A DNA stretch of 64,000 nt from Perilla frutescens (taxonomy: Eukaryota > Streptophyta > Magnoliopsida > Lamiales > Lamiaceae). The position numbers and the translations under genes were made by a program. Within the stretch, counting starts at the first letter, position 1; every line of letters begins with the position of its first letter. A model generated the notes under the pieces. That model was not told the DNA's origin, did not search any database, and saw only the letters and a list, made by a program, of their open reading frames with translations. This document shows, piece after piece, positions 33,156 through 44,206 of the stretch. The stretch covers positions 29,456,001 through 29,520,000 of the forward strand of contig BRKX01000003.1 in NCBI GenBank assembly GCA_026008535.1, read 5' to 3'.

Positions 33156-36100
33156 ATGCCGCCGCGTCGTGCTCCTGCTCTGCCTGAGGTGGAGGAATCA
33201 AGTAATAGAGGGGGTGGTCTCCATTATCCCCCACCACGAGAGAACGAGCCCGACTTTACCCGAGGTTTCCTAGAGACGCTCCAGGGTCTCATGGCCCAGC
33301 AGATAGGGCGAGGAGGAATGGCTGAAGGAGCAAGGCTCCAGAAGGAGGCGTTCGACGTAGTCGAATAGTTTAGAAGAATGGGGCCATCTAGGCTCAAAGG
33401 AAGTGAAGGTCCAGAAGTGACAGAGGAATGGATCCGGGAAATGAAGCGGATCTTTTAGCACATTCAGTGCACAGAGGTGCAGAAAGCCTCTTGTGCTATC
33501 TTCCAACTCTCAGAAGAGGCGTGTTTCGGGTGGGAAACTCATTCTCGAACTCTGATGCCTGAGCAATGCCAAGCTTTGGTGTGGACCGACTTGAAAGAGT
33601 TGATCCTCATCCGATACTTTCCCGAGTCTTTCAAGATTAAGATAGAGACCGAATTTCTCAGCTTAAGGCAAGGAGGAATGTCCGTGATTGAATATGAAAG
33701 GTGGTTCAACCGTCTCTCCCGCTATGCTCCGTATATCGTGGATATGGATGAAAAGAAGGCTCGACGTTTTGAGCGTGGTTTGCGTCCTGAAATTACGGGG
33801 ATTCTGTTAGGCCAAAGGTTGAGAACCTATGGCGAAGTGATTGAGAGGACCCAAGCCATCTCTCATGGGCTCCAGCTGGATCTGAAGGACCAAAGGCAGT
33901 GTGAGGCCTTTGGCAAGAGGAAATGGGAGCCATAGGACAAAGGAAAAGAAAAAGCTCATATGCAAAATAATTCATGGTAGCTGAGGCCTGGCCCACAGAG
34001 AGGAAACAATGATAGGGCTCCTTGCCCTAAATGCCAAAAATTCCATCTAGGAGAGTGTTGTGTGGGGCAGAGGGTTTGGTTTTCACGTGGGGACCCGAGC
34101 CACATGTCCTACGACTGTCCAAAGAAGAAGAAGGATCAAGAAAGAAAGGTGAAGCCCCGACTATTTGCCTTGGAGGACGTGGAAAATAACCCAAATGCAG
34201 GTGAGGATACTATGTCAGGTATTCTTCGAGTATCCGATATTCCAATTTTAGTATTATTCGATTCTGGTGCATCGCATTCCTTTATATCTGCAAGTTTCTG
34301 TTCAAAGCTTGGTGTTTCATGCAAAGATAGTAGTGAATTGTTGGAGATCAGTATTTCTTCGGGAAAGAAAGTTTCTTCTAGCAAGATGGCGTACGACCTT
34401 AAGCTAGAAATGAATAATAGAGTGCTGAGAACAGATCTCCATGTCTTGGAGATGCGTGATTTCGACGTAATCTTGGGTATGGATTGGTTGAGTGGGAATC
34501 ATGCCACGATTCGATGTCATGATCATGAGGTTGAATTTGATTTTCCGGGTGAACCCAAGCTGACCTTTTATGGTGCAAGAATGAGATCAACTCAGAGAAT
34601 CATTAAAGCAATGAAGGCAATGAAGTTGTTGAAGAAGAGAGGGTGTCAGGGATTTCTCGTCAGCATAGTGGAGTCAAAGTCTACTGAAGTCCTGGTGTCA
34701 GATGTGCCAGTGGTGAATGAATTTTCGGATGTGTTTCCAGATGAGTTGCCAGGGATTCCTCCTGATCATTAGATCGAGTTCACCATCGACCTAGTGCCAG
34801 GTGCGGCACCAATGTCTAAAGCTCCGTATAGAATGGTGCCAAAAGAGTTGCAATAGTTCAAAGTTTAACTTCAAGAGTTGCTCGACAAAAAATTAATCCA
34901 ACCAAGTGTTTCACCATGGGGAGCACCTGTATTATTTGTGAGGATAAAGGATGGATCAATGAGAATGTGCATCGATTATAGAGAATTGAATCGGTTGACG
35001 ATCAAGAACAAGTATCTGCTACCGAGAATTGAAGATTTGTTTGATTAAATAAAAGGAGCCGGTGTGTTTTGGAAGATCGACTTGAGATCCGGTTACCATC
35101 AATTGAAGATCAAGGAGAGTGACATCCTAAAGATGGAATTTAGAATGCGTTATGGGCATTATGAGTTCACGGTGGTTCCTTTTAGATTGTTCAATGCACC
35201 GGGAGTCTTCATGGACTTAATGAATCGAGTGTTCCATCCGTACCTCGACCAATTCGTGATAGTCTTCATCGATGACATCCTAATTTATTCAAGAAGCAAG
35301 GAGCAACACGCTGAGCATCTTAGAATCGTATTGGAGATGCTAAGGAAATAAGAGTTGTATGCGAAATTTTCAAAATGCGAGTTCTTGTTAGAACGAGTGG
35401 CATTCCTTGGCCACGTAGTCACATCAAATGGAATCAAAGTAGATCCATCGAAGGTGGAAGCTGTTAGCAATTGGAAGACGCCATCGAATCTTAATGAAGT
35501 CTGAAGTTTCTTAGGACTAGCGGGTTACTACAGAAGATTTATCAAGGGGTTTTCTATGATCTCAGGTCCATTGATGAGATTGACGAGCAAGAATGAGAAG
35601 TTCCAATGGAGCGAGAAGTGTGAGCAGAGTTTTCAAGAATTAAAGTGACATCTCGTGTCAGCCCAGTGTTGAATATCCCTGATAGGACTGGAGGCTTTGT
35701 CCTCTACAGTGACGCCTCGAAACAAGGACTTGGTTGTGTTTTGATGTAGCATGGAAGGGTAGTGGCGTACGCATCAAGACAGTTGAAGACGCATGAGCAT
35801 GATTATTTGACACATGATCTCGAACTAGTTGCCGTAGTTTACGCGTTGAAGATCTGGAGACATTACCTCTATGAGAGCAAGTGCGAGATCTACACCGACC
35901 ACAAAAGCATGACGTACTTCTTCACCCAAAAGGAGTTGAATTTGTGTCAAAGAAGATGGTTAGAGTTGGTGAAGGATTACGACTGTACGATCTTATATCA
36001 TCCTGGAAAGGCGAATGTTGTAGCCGATGCTTTAAGCCGGAAGATCTATCTTCCAACCAAGCAAGAGCAGTTGATCAAGGAGTTTGAGAAGATGAATCTA

Positions 36101-37600
36101 GAGGTGGTGGATCCTTCCAACACCACTCAAGGGATTCTCGCAGCCTAAGTTTTTCGACCACTAATTGATGATCAAGTTCGTGAAGCACAAGTCGACGATC
36201 CTTTCTTATGTAACATGAAGAAGAGAGTATTGGAGGGTTCTATTCAAGGGTTTGCCATTGCGAATGATGGCACACTGTTCATTGAAGGAAGATTGTGTGT
36301 GCCAAAGAACGAAGAGCTCAGACGAGAGATTCTGGAAGAAACACATAACACCTCGTATTCTGTGTATCCAAGAGGCACGAAGATGTTTAAGGACTTGAAG
36401 ATGGTTTTCTAGTGGAGAAATATGAAGAGGTCTATTGGCCAATTCGTATCGAAGTATATCACTTGTCAACAAGTGAAAGCCGAGCATCAACGCCCTTCTG
36501 GATTGTTAAATCCACTTGAGATTCCCGAGTGGAAGTGGGAGCACATTGCAATGGATTTCGTTGTAGGATTACCTCGATCATTTAGAGGTCATCATGCAAT
36601 CTGAGTTGTTGTAGATAGGTTGACCAAGTCTGCTCATTTTCTTCCGGTGAAGATGGCATTTAGTATGGATCGATTAGCTCAGATTTATATCGATGAGATA
36701 ATACGTCTTCACGACATTCCTATGTCAGTAGTGTGAGATCTTGACACAAGGTTTATGTCCAAATTTTGGCAAACTCTGCAAGAAGCTATGGGAACTCAGT
36801 TGAGGTTTAGCACGGCATACCATCCTCAATCTGATGGTCAATCTAAGTGGACAATCCAGACGTTAGAGGACATGCTTCGTGCATGTGTTCTTCATTTTAG
36901 TGGAAGTTGGGAGAGCCACTTGCCACTTGTGGAGTTTGCTTATAATAACAGTTTCCAAGCATCGATTGGAATGGCCCCGTACGAGGCATTGTACGGGAGG
37001 AAGTCCAGATCTCCTATTCATTGGGATGAAGTGGGAGAGCGTCGATTCTTAGGTCCTGAGATCGTTGAGAGGACAGTGGAAGTAATCGAGAAGATAAGAA
37101 AAACCATCAAGATAGCTCAAGATCGCCAGAAATCTTATGCCGGCGTAAAAAGAAAAGATATGAGCTTTGAGATTGGTGACAAGGTATTCTTGAAGATTGC
37201 ACCCATGAGAGGAGTTGTTAGGTTTTGGAAGAAGGGTAAGTTGCAGCCATGTTATGTGGGACCGTTCGAGATTCTAGAGAAAATAGTTGATGTTGCCTAT
37301 CGCCTAGCACTACCTCGAGATTTGGCCGGTGTGCACGATGTTTTCCATGTGTCGTTGCTTAGACGATACGTGCCTGATCCCAGTCATGTTATTTCTTATG
37401 ATATGGTACAAGTTTCCCAAGACTTGTCGTATGAAGAAGTCCCAGTTGCTGTGTTAGATAGAAGAGTTCATACTCTTCGAACCTGTGAGGTTCCCTTAAT
37501 AAAAGTGCAATGGAGTCGGCACCGACCTGAAGAGGCCACTTGGAAGAAAGAAGATGATATCTTAGCTCGATATCCAAATGTAACAGAAATCTTAGGCTAA
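33156..37600 (+). pseudogene. gag-pol: Gag-pol polyprotein of D
   Basis: Starts MPPRRAPALPEVEESS. Gag, a knuckle-like GDPSHMSYDC preceded by FSRG (first Cys pair damaged), protease LFDSGASHS (about 34260), RT with intact FIDDILIY (about 35263), RNase H (YHPGKANVVADALSR), integrase and chromodomain-like tail (VQWSRHRPEEATWKKE) follow in Ty3-gypsy order. One frame runs to about 35660, where a single base missing from a run of C shifts it; the second frame runs to 37600. About 16 in-frame stops occur, for example 33366, 33933, 34770, 35349, 36146, 36410 and 36602. In integrase the catalytic Glu (SER in B) reads SKW, so the triad is broken. Not functional. Confidence 0.95.
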
Positions 37601-37635
37601 TTTCGAAGATGAAATTTTTAAAAGTTGGGGAGATT

Positions 37636-40088
37636 GTGATACCCCGATCCTTTTTGCTAAATTATAAATTATAATTTTAGTAAATGATTTCGAATTAATA
37701 TTGTTGAATATTAATCATGTGAGTATGTTTGTATTCTGCCGTTGTTATGTTGCAGGTTGTTCCACTCGAACCAATACGTCATAGCACACGGTGATATTAT
37801 ACTGAGTGTATAATACAGTTTGAATTTTTAATACTAAAATGTCGAGTTATGTGTTAAGGAATGATTGTAACTGTGTTTAATTTTATGATTTGCCATACCT
37901 TAATTTTATGTAATTTCAGTGTGTGCATTAAATGAGTAGTAAATATGTTTTGAAAATTCAAGTTGTGTATTGTATGTGTTTTCGAAAATAGCATAAATCG
38001 AGGGTCTCGCTGAGTTTCGGTAGAGTTTCGTCCGGAGGTCATAACTTTCGACTCGGTTGGAACTACGAGGCCCATGAATACTCAAATTCAAGCTCTTTCA
38101 AAAATCTACTTTCTGGGTGCAATCGGGACGTGCGTCCCCCTTCTAGTCGGGTTCTGAGAGGTCTGCAATGCGAGTGAGAAACGCGACATTTTGGTCGCGT
38201 GTCATCAGCTTTAGAGAGCCATTTTTCTTCGGCTCAAACGCGACCTGTAAACGTGACCTCCTTGAGTCGCACCTCACTGTGTTGTCCAAACGCGACCCCT
38301 AAAGGTGAACCTCCTAGGTCGCGCCTCGCTTCGGAAAATTACATTCTTTAAATACCACACTTAACCCTTTTCACCCTCATTTCTTTTCTCCTCTTGGGCG
38401 ATTTTTCTCCAAACCCTCTCAAGAAATTGTTCAACTTTTGGGAGTGGATTCTATCATCATCATCATCCATCATCTAAGGTAATCTCATACCACTTCCCTC
38501 TTAATGATTAAGTTCCATTCTTGTTGATTTGAATTTAGGGTTTAAGTCCCAAAAATTAGGGCTTTTCGATTCTATTGATCCTCATACTTTGATATCTCAA
38601 ACATATGGTTTATATACTCCATTAAAGCTATATGTGTTGTTAAATTGAAATCCCTATGGTTCATTATTGCTAGGCTTTGGATTTTTACCCTATTTTCCCC
38701 TTAAATTGTTGGTGTTTGGTTGGAGGTGTTATGATGATTATTTGGAGTTGATTTTCATGTATGTTAGAGCCCTAGGATAGAGGTTTATGTATTTAAAATC
38801 TTGGGTTTAAAGAATTTAAATTGAGTCATGATCATGTGGTTTGAATGACTGCACGTAATGTGCTCGATTGAGTGCTTCAAAGAGTTTTAATGTGTATTTT
38901 GAGTCAAAAATCATCTTATGAGTTTGTATATCCATGATTGTATATATGGATATATAAGAAGACCTTAAAGAAAATTATAGCATGTGTTTGGTCAAATTAT
39001 GATTTAATTGAATAACACGACATCTAAAATGAAAAAGAGAATTGAAAGGTGCTTAGTGACGTATTGGGGCTCGAGGTGGACGACTTGTGCATGGCTAAGG
39101 AGTATCTCAAGGTTGAAAAGATTTGAAAGCAACTCATATGGTGGGGTAACTCTAAACTGTGAACACGTGTAAAGTTATAGTTATTGTTGTGCTTTGATTT
39201 TATAAGTATGAATGAGACCTTTCGGGCAGAACAGAGATCCTTCAGGGTCGACAAAGAGATCATTCGGGGTCGATAAAGAGATCCTTCGGGGTCGATAATA
39301 GACTCGTTAATGTCCTCCCTAGGGGATAGTAAGCCTGCGGGCATCCCTACAGGGATAAAGACGTTCATTAATGGGGGCATCATGATGTTTGGGCCCTACG
39401 GGGTTGAGGCTAGTCTCCACAAAGAAAAGAAGTATCCATGTGTTATAGTTTCACATGTGCAATTGGCTATAACTGTTTACAGTGTTCCCCACTGAGTATG
39501 TTGTTAAATACTCACCCCATTCATTTAATGAATTTTAGGTTGAGGAGTTGAGGCCTGAGTAGGAGCGTTGTGAACAAAAGAGAAACCCCCATAAGCTTGT
39601 GTTTACTTTTGCATGCTCTCTTTTGAAATACTTACACTATTAATATTACATTGATCATTCTCCTTTTGTTTTTTATGATCAATGATTGTTGGGGATGGGA
39701 CTAGCCCTATTTTGTAGTCATGATATATATAACTTGATATTATGCAAAACATTTTAAAGGCGGGTCGTTCGACCTTGGAGCCTTTTATGTGTGAAGTGTG
39801 TTATTGAACCCTATATTATGTTATTGAGCCCGATAGGTTAGATGATTGTATGAATGATGTGGATGGGTTTATTCTATGCTCCCTTTAAATACTATGTTGT
39901 GTGACAGGGTAGATTTCGATAGGTTGCATGTTATAATTGGGAAGAAAAATTTATATAGGATTTAGGATGTCATACCATGTTATGCTTTTGACCTAAGCTT
40001 CCGCTCATTTTAATATAAGTGCATAAAATTAAGTAAGTAAATTGCATGTTAAGTGACGTGGCCAAACTGAGTAGTTTGGGGCGCTACA
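37636..40088 (+). repeat. 3' LTR of D
   Basis: 2453 bp, preceded by the polypurine tract AAAGTTGGGGAGAT. By eye it is mostly alike to the 5' LTR, with differences in the GC-rich module (about 38120-38330) and a missing stretch near 39820. It ends GGGGCGCTACA followed by the TSD AATTT. Confidence 0.93.
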
Positions 40089-41740
40089 AATTTGAAGTGG
40101 ATCAAATTTCCAGATTTATTATTTTGATGATTTTCGAAACCTAGTGATTAAAATTGGATAAGGTAATTTTTGATATATACAAATAATTATCAAAATCCAA
40201 TTGTGATAAGAATTTAATTTTGGATAGGTTTTGGAAGATTTTCAAGTGGATCAAATCTTCAAACCTTATCCTTAAAGATTTAGATTCTTATGGATAATAT
40301 TTGGATTAGATTCTTGATTTATATCAATATATCCAATTATTATTTAATTAGGGTGGTTGGAAAATATAAAATAAATTTGGTGGATAATTTTAAATAATTT
40401 CCAGATTTATTTTAAGATTATTTTTTAAAACAACAAGTATAAAATTGGTGGATAATTATTTTAATTTTTTATTTTTATCTTGTGGATAATATCGAATTAA
40501 TTAATTTAATTAATTGTTAAATTCGATATTTTAATATTCATGCATAGATATCATATGTTATTTTATGTGGATCATATAATATAAGATTGTTGGATTTGTA
40601 GATTGTGTTTGTTTGCAGGTTTACCAACTATCATGGCTCCTTTATTTTATGTGATGTATGTTTATGTTGAATGAATGTTGGTCGTATGCCGGTTTGGCTA
40701 CGTGATTTTAATCCATGACAAAATCTATGGATTAGGTCTAGGTTTTATTTTACGTTGTTTTAATGTAATAGATATAAAGCTGTTAGACCGAGTTTTTGAG
40801 TTGTAATTTTTATTCTAGCAATATTAGATCTTTCCTTTCGGAATAGATAGTCTGTATTGAATAAAGATCGAAGATCAACTCAAAGAAGAAAAGTGGTTCA
40901 GCACCAAGAAGGAAGGTTCACTGGTTCATGTCTCGAAACCCTACAATGGAGCTAGGATTTTCGGCGAGGCGCGGTGAAGGGGGGCGGCGATCCAGCCCTG
41001 TTTCCGAGCTGACTTTCCAGTTTTATCTCATCAATCAACATGAGATATAAGCAATGATAGTTGGAATATTACTGTTACTTATTATGTTGAAGCATGCAAT
41101 TGATGTTTATCATTTTATGTGATGTTTGCATGTTCCATAATGGGATAAAATGAAACCTCAAACATAAATAACTAAGTGAAAAGAGATTCATACCAAAGTA
41201 TATAGAAATCTCATACGGTCTCCATTAAAATCTGGTTTAATTGAGAAGTAATGGGCATGCGCGTGGACATCGGTCTTCTTCCATATCGGATGTGTCATAT
41301 CACAGATTTCTCTAGAAATTAAATCTCCTAAATGGATAGCTGTACAACACCATTAGAACTAACTGACTCCTCCATCTGGAGCAGTTAAATTCCAATAGTG
41401 CTCTTGGTGTGAAGATAATGGTGTGCACACTTAGATGTAATTTATTGATAAACGTCCACACGATCGTGGCATATCAGTTAGAAGATTACATGACCGTGTT
41501 TATTATCCAGATATTAATTTACTTGTTGTAAGGAAACTCAACTGGAGGCAAATTAAAGGTTTTAACCTATTTAAAGATGAATTTTATAAACGTCCACACT
41601 ATCGTGGCTTATAAAAGACGTTTTTAAAGTGTCGGTGGAAAAATATATAATTTTTATGAGGTTTTCGATTATATACTGTTTATCCTAAACGTGTTTTGTG
41701 ACTGTACTGCAAGTTTTATTTCAGTTATTTCATATCATCA
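40089..41740 (+). other. Leader of C after gypsy D
   Basis: About 1.65 kb of non-coding internal sequence. It begins with the last units of the 150-bp array (to about 40270), then AT-rich sequence. The segment AAACGTCCACAC(G/T)ATCGTGG occurs twice, at about 41451 and 41588. A GC-rich patch, GGCGAGGCGCGGTGAAGGGG, lies at about 40960. No ORF can be recognised. The gag start codon follows at 41741. Confidence 0.65.
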
Positions 41741-42433
41741 ATGGCGCTTTCCAATCTGTCCTCAATCCTAAAAGAAAACAAACTTGTCGGTGAAAACTAG
41801 AATGACTGGCTTCGTAACCTTAACTTAGTTCTTGTTGCTGAGGGACACAAGTTTGTACTTGATGAGGTTTGTCCTCTACAGCTAGATGAAGGTTCTGTCA
41901 AAGCCCAAAATGTTGCATATGATAAGTGGGATAGGTCTAATGAGATAGCGCGCTGTTACATCTTGGCATCTATGTCCAGTGTGTTGCAACATCAGCATGA
42001 GCCTATGAAAACCGCTTATGATATCATGTACAACCTTAGGCAGCTATTCGGTCATCAGAACCGCTCGGCACACCATTTGGCAATGAAGAAGCTAATGGAT
42101 GTGAGAATGTCTGACTCCACACCTCTTAGGGATCACGTTCTCATGATGATGGGGTATTTATCTGAGATCTAGACCTTGGGTGGAGAGCTAGAAGGTGATT
42201 CTCAAATCGACATTGTTCTTCATAGCTTGTCCTCGAAGTTTGAGTAGTTCAAGCTGAATTTTCACATGATTAAAAGGGATGTCAGCCTGACTGAACTGCT
42301 TATAGATCTTCAGATGGCTGAATTTCTCCAAAAGAGTGATCCCCAGGCCCACAAAGCTGAAAGAGGCGCATCTTCTTTTGGTGGAAAACGGAAGAAGAGA
42401 AACGCACCTAAGAAAGCTGCAGATGAGGTGCTT
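41741..42433 (+). pseudogene. gag: Copia gag of C, N-terminal part
   Basis: Starts MALSNLSSILKENKL, followed by NDWLRNLNLVLVAEGHKFVL, the typical N-terminal gag motif of plant copia elements, then LRQLFGHQNRSAHHLAMKKL of the capsid-like domain. In-frame stops: TAG at 41798, TAG at 42170 and TAG at 42245. The frame is otherwise continuous for 231 codons up to the E insertion and resumes in phase after it at 49173 (KVKKPKEKIPPEE). Gag would build the particle. Confidence 0.92.
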
Positions 42434-43226
42434 TGATACGATCCTCGCCGGCACACGACAAGAACGACAGTTATTGTCCAGGACTGTATCAGATTCGCGC
42501 GGAATAATGGATGGAATGATCCAAACCCTAGCCTTTAATGATGTCAAACCCTGTATACAACGTAGACGAGACCCTCGAACAATTGAAGACACGAACTCGG
42601 ATTGTAATGAAGACGCCACAAACAGGGATGTGAATCCGTTTGATAAGTCGATTGAATCTCACGTTATGTTGTGAAACTCGGATAATTCTCTCAGAGAGAA
42701 AAGTGAACACTCACATTTAAAATTAATATCAAAGTTGTCTTATGAAAATAATGAGAGACAAGGTCTTATATAGTTGGTCCAAATCCTACACAAACTAGGA
42801 AACAAAATAAGCCAAAATTCGGAACCGCCCGTACAGGCGCGACACGGGCTCGGTCGCGCCGCCTTCGGTCGGGTCGCGCCTCGGTGGGCGCGAGTGAGGT
42901 CGCACCGTGTCTGTCCCCGGGCCGTGACTCCCTGGGTACTTTTCACCCCTCTGCATCGACGCTCGGTCGCGCCGTGTATGTCCCCGGGTCGCGCCTCCTC
43001 TGTGCTCGGGCCGCGCCGTCCCTCCATTTCACACTCACATGTGATCTTCGTCCTCCAACGATGCTCGGCGTCAACTCCTTCGACGGGTCTTCTTGACGCC
43101 TCTTGGGTCCAGACTCCTCGTATAAATCCACTGAGACTCTCCTTGAATCTCTTAGCTCTTGATCGTGTAACTGGCCCCTCCGGTACCTTGATTGGATCGG
43201 ACATCTCCTTGGCTTCGGTCGTATCA
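42434..43226 (-). repeat. 3' LTR of E
   Basis: Minus-strand 3' LTR, start TGATACGACC at 43226. It encodes the C-terminal end of the polyprotein in its first part. Between 42837 and 43020 it is very GC-rich, with repeated GGTCGCGCC words. A TATA-like sequence ACTATATAAG (minus strand, about 42764-42775) follows. Preceded on the minus strand by the polypurine tract (43227-43240). Confidence 0.93.
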
Positions 43227-44206
43227 TTCCCCTCCTCTTGAAAAGGATTTGTCCTCGAATCCAGCTCGTCACCTACATCAAAAAGACTTAAATCAGCAAC
43301 ATTAAATGATGAACATACTTTATACTCACCTAGTAAGTCCAACTTGTATGCATTATCAGTGATGCGTTCTACAACTTGGAATGGTCCATCCCCTCTAGGA
43401 AGTAACTTAGAACGCCTTTGAGCCGGAAATCTCTCTTTTCTCATGTGTAACCAAACCCATTCACCGGGTTCGAACACTACTCTCTTTCACCCCTTGTTGG
43501 CTTTCTCGGCATACTGCTCAGTCCGTCTCTCAATGTTTGCTCTAGCTCTTTCATGAATCTGTCTCACAAAATCAGCTTTCTTTTTCCCATCAAGATTAGT
43601 ATATTCATGCATAGACAAAGAAATTAAATCCAATGGAGTCAAAGGATTAAACCCATATGCAACTTCAAATAGTGAAAACTGAGATGCAGAATGCACAGAC
43701 CTATTATATGCAAATTCAACATGCAGCAAACATTCCTCCCAAGTTTTTATGTTCTTTTTAATTAAAGCCCTTAACAAAGTAGATAAAGTCCTATTTACTA
43801 CTTCTGTTTGACCATCTGTTTGTGGATGACAAGTAGTAGAAAATAATAACTTAGTTCCTAACTTACACCACAATGTCTTCCAGAAATAACTCAAGAACTT
43901 AGCATCTCTATCAGAAATAATTGTCTTAGGCATACCATGTAGACGTACAACTTCCCTAAAGAATAAATCAGCAATGTAGGAAACATCATTTGTTTTAGAA
44001 CATGCAATAAAATGTGCCATCTTAGAAAATCTATCTACAACCACAAAAATAGAATCATGACCACGTTTACTCCTAGGCAATCCTAACACAAAATCCATAG
44101 ATATATCTATCCAAGGTGATGTAGGAATAGGCAAAGGCATGTATAAACTATGTGGTTGGACTCTAGACTTGGCTTGTCTACATGTAACACACTTAGCACA
44201 CAAACG
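42740..44206 (-). pseudogene. pol: Integrase of E with LTR-encoded C-terminus
   Basis: The zinc domain end CAKCVTCRQAK is followed by the core, with Asp in DISMDFVLGLP, Asp in IISDRDAKF and Glu in CHPQTDGQTEV: the complete catalytic triad. Then the C-terminal domain (FEPGEWVWLHMRKERFP, GDGPFQVVERI) and a tail with GPVTRSRAKRFKE. Stops: TAA at 44206-44204 and TGA at 43486-43484, both explained by a C-to-T step. The tail from about residue 84 of the 43477 frame lies in the 3' LTR, and the frame stays open to 42740, but the part after the RAKRFKE motif is LTR sequence that need not be translated usefully. No classical chromodomain is seen. Confidence 0.88.

Larger units (their letters stand above)
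30198..40088 (+). mobile_element. Ty3-gypsy chromovirus D (Tekay-like), full length
   Basis: LTRs at 30198-32673 and 37636-40088, start TGTGATACCCCG, end GGGGCACTACA or GGGGCGCTACA. The TSD AATTT is perfect (30193-30197 and 40089-40093). Primer-binding site at 32677, gag-pol at 33156-37600. Related to B but with more stop codons and one frameshift. It sits in the tandem array of the copia C leader. Confidence 0.95.

Noticed and set aside
42774..43241. 155-codon plus-strand ORF, repeated at 48715-49179
   Set aside because: It lies in the GC-rich LTR of E, opposite the polyprotein frame; GC-rich sequence gives chance open frames on both strands.
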